Notes: a model not told the origin generated them from the letters alone. Numbered from the stretch's first letter, positions 1 to 8,350 are shown. The stretch is 64,000 nt of DNA from Nonomuraea candida (GCF_000725485.1 NZ_JOAG01000005.1:124001-188000); one strand, 5' to 3'. Made by a program: numbers and translations.

Positions 1-950
1 TTGGTGTGGTCGGCGATCCAGCGCAGCGAGTCGTCGAGGTCGTCGCGCCCCTTGTGCACGGCGCCCAGGTAGTCGCAGACGACGACGTTGCGCGCCCCGG
101 CCGCCAGCAGCAGCCGCAGCACGGCGTTGCCCGCCGCGCCCGCGCCCGCCATGGTGATCTTGACGTTCTCGATGTTCTTGTTCACCACCCGCAGCGCGTT
201 GGTGAGCGCCGCCAGCACGCAGATCGCGGTGCCGTGCTGGTCGTCGTGGAAGACCGGGATGTCGAGCAGCTCGCGCAGCCGGCGCTCCACCTCGAAGCAG
301 CGCGGCGCGCCGATGTCCTCCAGGTTGATGCCGCCGAAGCCGGGGGCGATCACCTGCACGGTGCGCACGATCTCGTCGACGTCCTGGGTGTCGAGGCAGA
401 TCGGCCAGGCGTCGATGCCGGCGAACCGTTTGAACAGCGCCGCCTTGCCCTCCATGACCGGCAGCGCCGCCTCCGGCCCGATGTTGCCCAGCCCGAGCAC
501 GGCCGAGCCGTCGGTGACGACGGCCACCGTGTTGCGCTTGATGGTCAGGCGGCGCGCGTCTTCCTTGTTGCGCGCGATGGCCATCGACACGCGCGCCACG
601 CCCGGCGTGTAGGCCATGGACAGCTCGTCGCGGTTGCGCAGCGGCACCTTGGACTTCATCTCGATCTTGCCGCCGAGATGCATGAGGAACGTCCGGTCGG
701 ACACCTTGTGGATGACGACGCCCTCGACCGCCTCGAGCTGGTCGACGATGGCCTGCGCGTGGTCGGTGTCCCTGGCCGCGCAGGTCACGTCGATGCGGAG
801 CTTCTCATGCCCCGCGTTGGTGACGTCGAGGGCGGTCACGACGCCCCCGGCCGACTCTACGGCGTGGGTGAGCTGGCTGACGGCCTTGCCGCCGGCGGGC
901 ACCTCAAGCCGCACGGTGATGGAGTACGACACACTCGGGACGGTCGCCAC
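1..950 (-). CDS. NAD-dependent malic enzyme (3' end beyond window)
   Basis: Oxidative decarboxylation of malate to pyruvate. The N-terminal ~85 residues look like an ACT-type regulatory domain (VRLEVPAGGKAVSQL). The malic catalytic domain follows, with RNRDELSMAYTPGVAR near residue 105, the VMEGKAALFK block carrying the expected catalytic Lys, FHDDQHGTA, and the start of the NAD-binding domain (MAGAGAAGNAVLRLL). The reading frame runs off the left edge, so the C-terminus is missing. I chose the GTG at 950 because AAGGAG lies about 9 nt upstream and the only upstream ATG (990) hits a stop after 12 codons. Cofactor preference (NAD rather than NADP) is inferred from the ACT-containing subfamily. 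The upstream region carries a 13-bp sequence also found before the MarR gene. Confidence 0.93.
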   Translation of the reverse strand, partial: MATVPSVSYSITVRLEVPAGGKAVSQLTHAVESAGGVVTALDVTNAGHEKLRIDVTCAARDTDHAQAIVDQLEAVEGVVIHKVSDRTFLMHLGGKIEMKSKVPLRNRDELSMAYTPGVARVSMAIARNKEDARRLTIKRNTVAVVTDGSAVLGLGNIGPEAALPVMEGKAALFKRFAGIDAWPICLDTQDVDEIVRTVQVIAPGFGGINLEDIGAPRCFEVERRLRELLDIPVFHDDQHGTAICVLAALTNALRVVNKNIENVKITMAGAGAAGNAVLRLLLAAGARNVVVCDYLGAVHKGRDDLDDSLRWIADHT

Positions 951-970
951 GTCAATCGCTCCTTCGGGAC

Positions 971-983
971 TGACCAAGAATCC
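971..983. promoter_or_regulatory. TGACCAAGAATCC element upstream of malic enzyme
   Basis: An exact 13-bp sequence that recurs at 3189-3201 upstream of the MarR gene. A related TTGGTCAA lies at about 1003-1010. Both exact copies lie upstream of minus-strand start codons. A shared regulator, possibly the nearby MarR protein, is inference only. Confidence 0.3.
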
Positions 984-1006
984 CTCCCATGTTAGGGGGC
1001 GATTGG

Positions 1007-1636
1007 TCAATCCAGTGCCTCAGCGGCCAGGACGATCAGCTCGACGCAGGCGGGCACGGGGATGCTGGTGCTGTCGAGGACCAGATGATATTGACCGGGA
1101 TCCGCCGGATCGACCCGGTAGAAGTGGCGCACGTAGGCGGATCTGGCCCGGTCGTTGTCCTCGATGACGCGGCGCGCCTCGCGCTCGCCGAGCTCTCCCA
1201 GCGTGGCCGTCTGCCGGATCCTGCGCTGGATCGGGGCGTCGAGCCTGACGTGCAGCGCGCCGGGGTGGTCGGCCAGGACCACCGCCCCCGCCCGGCCCAG
1301 GAACACCCCGCCCCGCCGCCGGGCCGTCTCGGTGAGCAGGCGCTCGGTGTGGCGTACGAACTCCTCGGGGGCGTGCGGCATCACCCCCGGGACGTACATG
1401 TCGACGCCACCGAACGTGACGGTCGGCAGCCGCACCGCCCCGGAGAACAGCCGGCTGAGCCCGCGCTCGGCCCGGTCGTCGTGGGCCAGCGCCTCCTCCA
1501 GCGAGCAGCCCAGCTCCTCGGCCACGGCGCTGGGGATGGCGCGGTCGACGAAGGGCACGCCGAGCCGCTCGGCCACGGCCGGGCCGATCTGATGGCCGGC
1601 CGTGCCGTATGTCGCGGAAATCGTGACGACCCGCAT
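1007..1636 (-). CDS. cytidylate kinase-like family protein
   Basis: A 209-aa protein with the layout of the cytidylate-kinase-like family (P-loop NMP-kinase fold). The N-terminus VVTISATYGTAGHQIGPAVA occupies the place of the usual ISRQYGSGGREIG loop, followed by AERLGVPFVDRAIP. Downstream GVFLGRAGAVVLADHPGALHV matches the second family block, and RIRQTATLGELGEREA the lid-like region. The P-loop lacks a classical GxxxxGK[ST], as is usual for this family, so the true substrate is unknown. It stands between the malic enzyme and the thioredoxin-like gene on the same strand. Starts at ATG 1636. Confidence 0.75.
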   Translation of the reverse strand: MRVVTISATYGTAGHQIGPAVAERLGVPFVDRAIPSAVAEELGCSLEEALAHDDRAERGLSRLFSGAVRLPTVTFGGVDMYVPGVMPHAPEEFVRHTERLLTETARRRGGVFLGRAGAVVLADHPGALHVRLDAPIQRRIRQTATLGELGEREARRVIEDNDRARSAYVRHFYRVDPADPGQYHLVLDSTSIPVPACVELIVLAAEALD

Positions 1637-1645
1637 GCCCCCAGG

Positions 1646-2587
1646 CTAGAACAGCGCGCTGGCCAATGCCCTGCGCGCCTTCACCAAGGATGGGTCGTCG
1701 GCGGGCAATGCCTCGAACAACCCGAGCAGGTGCTTCCTGGCCCGGTCGCGCTCGTCGCCCGAGGTGCGCTTGACCACGGCGATGATGCGGTCGAACGCCT
1801 CGTCGACGGAGCCGGAGAGCATCTCCAGGTCGGCGGCGAGGAGCTGGGCGTCGATGTCGGCCGGGTCCTGCATGCGCCGCTGCACGTCGGCGGGATCGGC
1901 GTCGGCCGTGCGCTTGATCAGGTTGACGCCGGCCAGCCCCATCTTGGCGTCCTCGTTGCCCGGCGCGCGGGCCAGCAGCCGCTGGTAGGCCGCGATCGCC
2001 GCGTCGAGGTCACCGCTCTCGATGGCCTGCTCGGCCGCGACCATGTCGGGGTCGGCGGGCGGGCCCTCGGGAGCCTCCTGGCCGCCCTCCGCCGCCTCCG
2101 GCGGCCGGGCGCCGGGGTTGGCCTGGTAGAACTGCTCGACCGCGCCCATCAGCTCGTCGAGCCAGCGCCGCACCTCCTGCTCGGGCAGCACCTGCTGGAA
2201 GCCGGTGACGGCCTGGCCCTGGAAGATCGCCAGCACGGTCGGCACGGCCTGCACGCGCAGCGCCTGGGCGATCTGCGGGCTGGCGTCCACGTTGACCTTG
2301 GCCAGGACGGCCCGGCCGCCCAGGTCGCCGAGCACCTTCTCCAGCACCGGGCTGAGCTGGGCGCTGCCCGGCGCCCTCGGCGACCAGAGGTCGAGGATGA
2401 CCGGCACGGTCATGGACCGCTCGATGACGTCGGTCGTGAACGTCTCCTCGGTCACGTCGACGATCGAGGCCGACGAGGCCGCCTGGGGACCTGCCGCCTC
2501 CCGCCGGGCCTGCGCCTCCAGTGCCTGCTTGCGCGCGCCCAGGTCGATCGCTCCGTAGAGGGACCCGGGCCTAGAGAAGTCCGCCAT
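1646..2587 (-). CDS. thioredoxin-like/TPR co-chaperone (YbbN-type), active-site cysteines absent
   Basis: 313 aa. A thioredoxin fold occupies about residues 40-140 (VPVILDLWSPRAPGSAQLSP, VNVDASPQIAQALRVQAVPT), followed by a TPR-like helical C-terminus (AEQAIESGDLDAAIAAYQRL, LLAADLEMLSGSVDEAFDRI). The CXXC site of thioredoxin is replaced by Arg-Ala-Pro-Gly, so it cannot act as a disulfide reductase. This is common in CnoX/YbbN chaperedoxins, whose role is holdase/chaperonin delivery. I chose the ATG at 2587 (MADFSRPG) over in-frame ATGs at 2596 and 2626 from family N-termini; it overlaps the MarR stop by 17 bp, which suggests co-translation. Confidence 0.85.
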   Translation of the reverse strand: MADFSRPGSLYGAIDLGARKQALEAQARREAAGPQAASSASIVDVTEETFTTDVIERSMTVPVILDLWSPRAPGSAQLSPVLEKVLGDLGGRAVLAKVNVDASPQIAQALRVQAVPTVLAIFQGQAVTGFQQVLPEQEVRRWLDELMGAVEQFYQANPGARPPEAAEGGQEAPEGPPADPDMVAAEQAIESGDLDAAIAAYQRLLARAPGNEDAKMGLAGVNLIKRTADADPADVQRRMQDPADIDAQLLAADLEMLSGSVDEAFDRIIAVVKRTSGDERDRARKHLLGLFEALPADDPSLVKARRALASALF

Positions 2588-3122
2588 GCCCTTCATCTTG
2601 CCGCATCGACGAGGCCGGGAAGTCACCAGCCGCCACCCGGAGCGTGCGCAACTGGTCGAACATGCGGTGGAGTTCGTCCTCGGCGTACATCGCCAGGCCG
2701 AACTCGGCGGCCATCAGGTCGCCGGTGGCCCGCCGCACGACGTCCCTGCCCGGCTCGGTGATCTCGGCCAGCACGCCGCGGCCGTCGCGGGGATTGGGCA
2801 GCCGGCGGACGAACCCGGACTTCTCCAGCCTGTCCACCGTGTTCGTGACGCTGGTGGGATGAACCATGAGCCGTTCCCCGATCTTGGACAGCGGCAGCGC
2901 GCCCGTCTTGCTGAAGGTCAACAGGACCAAAGCCTCGTATCTGGCGAAGGTCAAGTCGTATGGCTTCAGGAGCGAGTCAAGTTGCGACAGCAGGATCTGA
3001 TGCGCTCTCATGATCGAGGTAACGGCGGCCATGGCAGCGGACGGCCCGAAGTGGGCGCGCCAGCTCTCCGCGGCGCGGTCGATCGGATCGAACGGCAGGT
3101 TGAGCGGCTTCGGCTGCGACAC
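2571..3122 (-). CDS. MarR family transcriptional regulator
   Basis: 183 aa. It has a dimerisation helix (ITSIMRAHQILLSQLDSLL) then a winged helix-turn-helix: LTFARYEALVLLTFSKTGAL, recognition-helix region MVHPTSVTNTVDRLEKSGFV, and the wing RRLPNPRDGRGVLAEITEPG at about residues 60-135. DNA-binding repressor or activator; the ligand is unknown. Its 3' end overlaps the start of the YbbN-like gene. The 233-bp upstream gap, facing a divergent membrane-protein gene, contains the TTGACCAAG motif. It could control itself and the malic enzyme gene, but nothing in the sequence proves this. Confidence 0.88.
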   Translation of the reverse strand: MSQPKPLNLPFDPIDRAAESWRAHFGPSAAMAAVTSIMRAHQILLSQLDSLLKPYDLTFARYEALVLLTFSKTGALPLSKIGERLMVHPTSVTNTVDRLEKSGFVRRLPNPRDGRGVLAEITEPGRDVVRRATGDLMAAEFGLAMYAEDELHRMFDQLRTLRVAAGDFPASSMRQDEGHGGLL

Positions 3123-3188
3123 AGCGCTACGGTAGCGCGCCCCTCGTCCCGGTTCGTCTGGTCACTCTCAGCGACAGACTTCTTTGCT

Positions 3189-3201
3189 TGACCAAGAATC
3201 C
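3189..3201. promoter_or_regulatory. TGACCAAGAATCC element upstream of marR
   Basis: Second exact copy of the 13-mer at 971-983, preceded by CT to give the near-palindrome CTTGACCAAG. It lies 67 bp upstream of the MarR start in the divergent gap. Candidate operator by position and repetition only. Confidence 0.3.
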
Positions 3202-3333
3202 GGACATCAATCATCACGCTCAGTTATGGTTCTCGTACGAATGGTGACGCGGATGCCAAGTCCGCCGGCGGTGGGGACCGGCCGGGGACTCGACCGGCCT
3301 CCGCGTCACCGAGGGGCACGGGGGGTGCGCTTG

Positions 3334-3363
3334 ATGAACTTCAACGGGGAAAAGGGTGCGTGA
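3334..3363 (+). other. possible 9-codon leader ORF (MNFNGEKGA)
   Basis: ATG at 3334 is preceded by a GGGGGG stretch about 8-10 nt upstream and reads MNFNGEKGA before TGA at 3361-3363. Its last codons overlap the proposed GTG start (3356) of the next gene in another frame. This could be a coupling leader peptide or chance. Confidence 0.25.
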
Positions 3364-5179
3364 GCACGCGGGCGTTTCACGAGAGGAGCTGAAGCACAGC
3401 GCGGCCGTCACGGTTGCCGTACTGCTGGCTGTCGGCCTGGTCGCGGCGTGGAACGTCCTGATCCCAGGCGTGGACGCGTGGGAGAACATCGTGGCCGCGG
3501 TCATCGGCTCGCTCCGGCTGACCGGGCCGGTCGCGGCGGCCTTCGCCGCCTGGGTGGCGCTGCGCAAGCGCCGCGCGCTGCGCGGCCGCTCGCTCACCAC
3601 CTGGCGGGCGCTCAAGGCGCCGCTGGCGATCGTGGTGGTGGTGCTGGGCTCGTTCGGGGCCACGGTGCTGGTGCTGGCCGTCAAGACGGTGCTCACCGAC
3701 CAGGCCGGCCGGCTGAGCCTGGCCGGGCTGGCGATGGGCATGGCGGGGCTGGCGCTCTACTCGGTGATCGGGTGGGTGGCCGGCTGGTCGGTGCCCCGTC
3801 CCTTCACGCCGCCGCTGGCGGGCCTGGCCTGCTACGGGCTGTTCTCGTGGCTGGCCGACGACCGCGGCTGGGCCGACAAGCTCGCGCCGGGCACCGGGGA
3901 GCCGTACGACCTGTTCCAGGGCTACAACGGCGCGCCGTTCTTCGACCAGACGATCTGGCTGCTCGGCATCACGGCGGCGCTGCTGCTCGGCTGGGCGGCG
4001 CTGGTCACCAGGCAGGCCCTGGTGCTGGCGTGCGCGCTGCTGTCGGTGCTGGCCGCGGGGATGGGCGTGTCGCGGGTGCTGGCGCAGCCGAAGCCGGCCG
4101 CGGCCGTGGACATCGCCTACGCCTGCCAGGAGTGGCCGATCACGGTGTGCGTGCATCCCGGGATGCGGGCGGGGCTGACCGAGCTGGGGGCGGCGTTCAC
4201 GCAGATCGCCTCCCGGCTGGCGGGCACGCCGGCCGCGTTCACGCGGGTGGAGCAGCGGCCGCTGGACGACCCGCTGAAGCCCTCGTACGGGCTGGCGCCG
4301 GTGCACCTGCCCGACCTGTCGGCAGGGTTCGCCGAGGAGGCGGCGCACGAATACGTCGAGGCGCTGGCCCCCAGGTGCCAGAGCCCGGTCGCCGAGGGCT
4401 ACCGGCAGATGGTGGTGGCCTGGCTGCGCGCCGAGCCGCTGCCGGGCACGCCGCTGCCCGAGCACCAGTACGTGACGTCGTGGTTCGCCTCCTGGAGCGA
4501 GCAGCAGCGGATGGAGTGGCTGCGCATGTTCTACGGCGACTTCCAGGGCTGCCGGCTGTCGAGCACGCACTTCGGCATCTCCCCCGGCCAGGCCCAGCCG
4601 CCCGCGCAGCCGCCGGTGCGGCCGAGCCCGGAGTCGAGCCACGTCTACCCGGTCTACCCGGGGCCCAGCGGCACCGCGACGGCCGAGTCCAGGCCGAACA
4701 CCCCGGGCACGGGTTCCCCCACCGGCACGAGCACCGGCACGGACGCGGAGACGGACAGTGAGACGGACGCGGGCACGGTGTCCACCCCCGTCTCCGGCTC
4801 CGTGCCGCGCACGGACGCCACGCGCGGCGTGGGCTCCGCCCGTTCCGCGCGGGGCGCCGGCTCCGCGCGGATCTCGGGGGCGGGGGCGGTGCGGGGAGCG
4901 GGCGGCGCCGGCTCTCCCGAGGTTTCCCCCGCGCACTGGGTCCCGGCCGCTCCGCCGTCCGCCCGCCGGGCCGCCGAGGCGGCGATCCTGAGCCTGCCGC
5001 TGCTCGGGTCCGCGCCCGCCGCGGACCAGACCGGCCACCCGGACCACGCCGCCCCCGCCGACCCCTCCGGCCAGCGGGAGCACGCGCGCCCGGTGGCGGC
5101 CATGCCCGTCTCGTACGGGCGTCCCGCCGCGCCGGACGGCGGCTGGGGACCGAAGATGTCACCAAAGGGCTGGCGATGA
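3356..5179 (+). CDS. uncharacterised multi-pass membrane protein with low-complexity tail
   Basis: 607 aa, function not recognised. About six hydrophobic segments fill residues 15-245 (AVTVAVLLAVGLVAAW, AIVVVVLGSFGATVLVLAV, LLGITAALLLGWAALV, LVLACALLSVLAAGMGVS). A predicted extracytoplasmic part (about 255-400) begins with CQEWPITVCVHPGM, a two-Cys motif resembling the CxxxxxxVCVWPEH region of actinobacterial ABC-transporter-associated membrane proteins (DUF7224-like, weak recognition). Residues 410-607 are Pro/Ser/Thr/Gly-rich, probably disordered. The start is uncertain: GTG 3356 has no well-spaced RBS. No transporter ATPase is adjacent. Divergent from the MarR gene. Confidence 0.6.
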   Translation: MREHAGVSREELKHSAAVTVAVLLAVGLVAAWNVLIPGVDAWENIVAAVIGSLRLTGPVAAAFAAWVALRKRRALRGRSLTTWRALKAPLAIVVVVLGSFGATVLVLAVKTVLTDQAGRLSLAGLAMGMAGLALYSVIGWVAGWSVPRPFTPPLAGLACYGLFSWLADDRGWADKLAPGTGEPYDLFQGYNGAPFFDQTIWLLGITAALLLGWAALVTRQALVLACALLSVLAAGMGVSRVLAQPKPAAAVDIAYACQEWPITVCVHPGMRAGLTELGAAFTQIASRLAGTPAAFTRVEQRPLDDPLKPSYGLAPVHLPDLSAGFAEEAAHEYVEALAPRCQSPVAEGYRQMVVAWLRAEPLPGTPLPEHQYVTSWFASWSEQQRMEWLRMFYGDFQGCRLSSTHFGISPGQAQPPAQPPVRPSPESSHVYPVYPGPSGTATAESRPNTPGTGSPTGTSTGTDAETDSETDAGTVSTPVSGSVPRTDATRGVGSARSARGAGSARISGAGAVRGAGGAGSPEVSPAHWVPAAPPSARRAAEAAILSLPLLGSAPAADQTGHPDHAAPADPSGQREHARPVAAMPVSYGRPAAPDGGWGPKMSPKGWR

Positions 5180-5207
5180 TGATCGGTTGGCGGGTAGTCA
5201 TGCTCGC

Positions 5208-5879
5208 ATGACGACTTCCCGTACGGCGCCGCCCGAGGCGAAACCCGGACGGCGCCGCTGGTGGCGATATGGCGCGGCGCTCCTGGTCCTCGCGGCCCTG
5301 CTCGTGGTGGGCGGGCGCCTGGCCTGGTCCTGGATCGACCCGTTCGGCGAGCGGAGCATCGACCGCAGCCAGCCGGCGCTGCTGCAGTCCATCAAGGACA
5401 TGAGCAGGTTCGAGGCCGCGACGGGGAACTTCCAGGTGGTCGTGGACCTGGAGAAGGACGCCAACTTCCTGCCCGACGCGATCAAGGGCACCCGCACGCT
5501 CTTCGTCGGGGCCGGCGGCGTGGACGCCTACGTCGACTTCTCCGCCCTGGCGACCAACGGCGTGACGGTCTCGCCCGACCGCACCGAGGCCACGGTACGC
5601 CTGCCGCGCGCCCAGCTGGAGAAGCCCAACCTGGACAACAGCCGCTCCTACGTGTTCGCGCAGGAGCGCGGCCTGTTCGACCGGGTGCGTGACTTCCTCT
5701 CGGGCTCGCCCGCCGACCAGCGGGAGCTGTATCTCCTGGCCGAGAAGAAGATCAGCGAGGCGGCCGTCGCCAGCGACCTGCGCGCCAGGGCCGACGCCAA
5801 CACCAAGACGATGCTGTCGGGCATGCTGCGTTCGCTCGGCTTCACGAAGGTCACGGTGAAGTTCACCGACGAGCCCTGA
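5208..5879 (+). CDS. DUF4230 domain membrane-anchored protein
   Basis: 223 aa. A basic N-terminus and one transmembrane helix (YGAALLVLAALLVVGGRLAW, about residues 20-40) anchor a C-terminal domain typical of DUF4230: LLQSIKDMSRFEAATGNFQV, VVDLEKDANFLPDAIKGTRT, then LFVGAGGVDAYVDFSAL and RLPRAQLEKPNLD. Function of the family is unknown. I prefer the ATG at 5208 to the in-frame TTG at 5187. It starts 28 bp after the preceding membrane protein and is probably co-transcribed with it. Confidence 0.8.
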   Translation: MTTSRTAPPEAKPGRRRWWRYGAALLVLAALLVVGGRLAWSWIDPFGERSIDRSQPALLQSIKDMSRFEAATGNFQVVVDLEKDANFLPDAIKGTRTLFVGAGGVDAYVDFSALATNGVTVSPDRTEATVRLPRAQLEKPNLDNSRSYVFAQERGLFDRVRDFLSGSPADQRELYLLAEKKISEAAVASDLRARADANTKTMLSGMLRSLGFTKVTVKFTDEP

Positions 5880-5897
5880 CCCCATCCCTGCACCGTC

Positions 5898-6070
5898 TCC
5901 CTGAGGCATCCGCCTGTGCCCTTAGCCCTCCCTCAGCCGTGCCTCAGCGGTCCCTAGGCATCCCTCACCCGCGCCTTAGGCGCCTTGTGCGCCTCCCTAG
6001 GCATGTCACTAGCTGCGCTTATGCCGAGAGATAGGGCATACGCCCGATGTGTCGGTGGGGGCCTTAGGAC
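5898..6070. repeat. cluster of CCTNAGG-type short repeats
   Basis: In about 170 bp of non-coding sequence I count CCTGAGG (5900), CCTTAGC, CCTCAGC (twice), CCTAGG (twice, both inside the exact 11-mer TCCCTAGGCAT at about 5951 and 5995) and CCTTAGG (about 5975 and 6062). The units are themselves palindromic. Possibly a multi-site operator for the small gene at 6112, or a degenerate repeat. Confidence 0.5.
6020..6040. promoter_or_regulatory. TATGCC-N9-GGCATA inverted repeat
   Basis: Perfect 6+9+6 dyad located 72 bp upstream of the 50-aa gene and inside the CCTNAGG cluster. Spacing suits a dimeric regulator contacting successive major grooves. No regulator is identified. Confidence 0.35.
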
Positions 6071-6111
6071 GAATCTTGAGAGTGCAGGGAACGAGCAAAG
6101 GGAGCACCCGA

Positions 6112-6264
6112 ATGAACGCCGAACTCGAATACAGCGTCATGCAGTACCACGCCGCCGAGCTGCGGCAGGCCGCCGCCGAGCAGCGGCGCGTCCGCGAGGC
6201 CCGCAAGGACCGGCCGTCCGAGCGCCGTCACCGCTCGGTGTTCGCCAGGTTCCTCGCCTCATGA
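6112..6264 (+). CDS. small hypothetical protein (50 aa)
   Basis: MNAELEYSVMQYHAAELRQA opens a charged, helical 50-residue protein ending in RHRSVFARFLAS. It is rich in Arg, Ala and Glu, with no membrane segment or cysteine. An in-frame extension to 6049 exists, but the ATG at 6112 has AAAGGGAG 8 nt upstream and is preferred. The basic C-terminus would suit nucleic-acid or membrane-surface binding, which is speculation. A strong hairpin follows at 6276, so it appears to be a monocistronic unit. Confidence 0.6.
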   Translation: MNAELEYSVMQYHAAELRQAAAEQRRVREARKDRPSERRHRSVFARFLAS

Positions 6265-6275
6265 CCGCCCACAAG

Positions 6276-6309
6276 CAGCCCGGCCGCCACCTCCCTCGCG
6301 GCCGGGCTG
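6276..6309 (+). terminator. stem-loop terminator after the 50-aa gene
   Basis: Perfect 12-bp GC-rich stem (CAGCCCGGCCGC / GCGGCCGGGCTG) with a 10-nt loop, starting 12 bp after the stop. No T-tract follows, as is frequent in high-GC actinomycetes. The remaining 255 bp to the next start holds no gene I can support. Confidence 0.65.
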
Positions 6310-6564
6310 AGATGCCCCCCTAGGGGGGCGACGGCGCCCGAGCCTGAATTCCTGGTCAGGCCGGCGGGCGCGACGTGCGGAGCCCCGGTCCATTCCTGGT
6401 CGGACCGGGGCCTCGCGCTGTCCGGACCCCGACGCGTACCCGGCTCCGCATCCGGGAGCCCCGGGAACCGCCAAGACGGACCCCGGCCCGAATCCTCGGG
6501 ACGTCCTGACACACCGGCCTCACAACGGTTGATGCCGGCCTTGCCACGGACCGATGATGCGAGT

Positions 6565-6951
6565 ATGCGCAAGCACGTGCCGGTGTGGGGCGGGGCCGCG
6601 GTCGCGGTGGTGACCGTGGCGGCGTTGATCGTCTACTTCGTCCGAGTGGGACTGGACGAAGCCGACAAGCTGGCTGGCGTGATCGGCCTCTTCGTCGCGA
6701 TCGCCGGCCTGGGAGTCGCGATCCACGGCCTCCGCGCCAACCCTCCGCAGCCGACCGACGAGCCCACCCGGCAGCCCGGCCCCGAACCCGACGTCTCGGC
6801 GTCCGGGCCGCGTTCGGTGGCCATCGGGGGCGACAATTCAGGCGTCATCTCCACGGGTGACGGGACGACCCATATCCAGCTGAACGCCGAGGCGTCGGGG
6901 CAGGGACGGATCCACCAAGCCGGCGGCGATCAGACGATCAACGAGAAGTGA
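6565..6951 (+). CDS. small membrane protein with VAIGGDNSGVISTGD tail
   Basis: 128 aa from ATG 6565 (an in-frame TTG at 6529 is the alternative). Two predicted transmembrane helices (WGGAAVAVVTVAALIVYFV, LAGVIGLFVAIAGLGVAI) are followed by a Pro-rich linker and the Gly/Asp-rich block SVAIGGDNSGVISTGDGTTH, then GRIHQAGGDQTI. From memory this block recurs at the ends of many actinomycete membrane and conflict-system-associated proteins and may form a short beta-solenoid. Function unknown. It stands alone between a terminator and the convergent thiolase gene. Confidence 0.65.
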   Translation: MRKHVPVWGGAAVAVVTVAALIVYFVRVGLDEADKLAGVIGLFVAIAGLGVAIHGLRANPPQPTDEPTRQPGPEPDVSASGPRSVAIGGDNSGVISTGDGTTHIQLNAEASGQGRIHQAGGDQTINEK

Positions 6952-7077
6952 CGGGGGCGGACGTTCGATCGCCCCGCGAAGCGCCCTATGGGAGCGCCCT
7001 CATGCGCAGCGCGCCCCTTCTGAGCCCCGTGGCGCCACCAGGCGACGCCATGCGCCACCCACGCCGGCCCGGTCGAG

Positions 7078-8265
7078 CTAAGAAGCCGGCACGGTGATGA
7101 GCAGGGCGTCCCCCTGCCCACCGCCACCACACAGCCCGGCCGCCCCGAGCCCTCCGCCGCGCCGCTTCAGCTCGTACGCCAGCGTCAGCACGATCCTGGC
7201 CCCCGACGCCCCGATCGGGTGCCCGAGGGCGATGCCGCCGCCGTTGACGTTGACCTTGTCCAGCGGGACGCCGAGCTCCTTGGCCGACTGCAGCACGACG
7301 CTCGCGAACGCCTCGTTGATCTCGATGAGGTCGAGGTCGTCGGCGGTGACGCCCTGCCGGGCCATGGCGTGCTTGATGGCGTTGGCGGGCTGGGACTGCA
7401 GGGAGGTGTCGGGGCCGGCGACGTTGCCGTGCCGGCCGATCTCGGCGAGCCAGGGCAGGCCCAGCTCCTCGGCCTTGGCCTTGGACATGACCACCACGGC
7501 GCAGGCGCCGTCGCTGATCTGGGAGGCGGAGCCGGCCGTGATCGTGCCGTCGGCGGCGAAGGCGGGGCGGAGCTTGGCGAGGGTCTCGACGGTGGTGTCG
7601 CCGCGGATGCCCTCGTCCTCCATGACGACCACGGGCTCGCCGCGGCGCTGCGGGATCTCGACCGGGACGATCTCGTCGTCGAAGGCGCCGTTCTTGGCGG
7701 CGGCGGCGGCGAGCTGGTGGGAGCGGGCCGAGAGGGCGTCCTGCTCCTCGCGGCCGATGCCGAGGCGGGCGTTGTAACGCTCGGTCGACTCGCCCATCGC
7801 GCACTGGTCGAAGGCGCAGAACAGGCCGTCGTGGGCCATCGAGTCGACGACCTGCGAGCCGCCGTACTTGACGCCCTTGCGCAGGCCGGGCAGCAGGTGG
7901 GGGGCGTTGGTCATGGACTCCATGCCGCCGGCCACGACGATGTCGAACTCGCCGGCCCTGATGAGCTGGTCGGCCAGGGCGATGGCGTCGAGGCCCGACA
8001 GGCACACCTTGTTGATGGTGACCGAGGGGACGGTCATGGGGATGCCGGCCTTGACGGCGGCCTGGCGGGAGGGGATCTGGCCGGCGCCCGCCTGGATGAC
8101 CTGGCCCATGATCACGTACTCGACCGCCTCGGGGGCGACCCCGGCCCGCTCCAGCGCGGCCTTGATGGCCAGGCCGCCGAGGTCGACGGCCTGCAGGCTG
8201 GACAGTGAGCCGAGCAGCTTTCCGATGGGGGTGCGAGCTCCGGCGACGATGACGGAACTGGACAT
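7078..8265 (-). CDS. acetyl-CoA C-acetyltransferase (thiolase)
   Basis: 395 aa, full thiolase length. Key blocks: [17 protein letters not shown] at the N-terminus; [12 protein letters not shown] with the acyl-accepting Cys near residue 88; [35 protein letters not shown] with the catalytic His near 345; and CGGGGQGDA with the second catalytic Cys near the C-terminus. It condenses or cleaves acetyl-CoA/acetoacetyl-CoA in the cytoplasm. ATG 8265 is supported by AGGAGG 6-7 nt upstream; upstream in-frame codons are not needed. It is divergent from the methylmalonyl-CoA epimerase gene (85-bp shared promoter gap). Confidence 0.95.
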   Translation of the reverse strand: MSSSVIVAGARTPIGKLLGSLSSLQAVDLGGLAIKAALERAGVAPEAVEYVIMGQVIQAGAGQIPSRQAAVKAGIPMTVPSVTINKVCLSGLDAIALADQLIRAGEFDIVVAGGMESMTNAPHLLPGLRKGVKYGGSQVVDSMAHDGLFCAFDQCAMGESTERYNARLGIGREEQDALSARSHQLAAAAAKNGAFDDEIVPVEIPQRRGEPVVVMEDEGIRGDTTVETLAKLRPAFAADGTITAGSASQISDGACAVVVMSKAKAEELGLPWLAEIGRHGNVAGPDTSLQSQPANAIKHAMARQGVTADDLDLIEINEAFASVVLQSAKELGVPLDKVNVNGGGIALGHPIGASGARIVLTLAYELKRRGGGLGAAGLCGGGGQGDALLITVPAS

Positions 8266-8350
8266 GACAACGGCCTCCTGTGCTCGCGCGTCCGCTCTTT
8301 GACACCATACCCACGAGTAGGACGTCGCTCGCCATGGAGGTAGGCCACAC

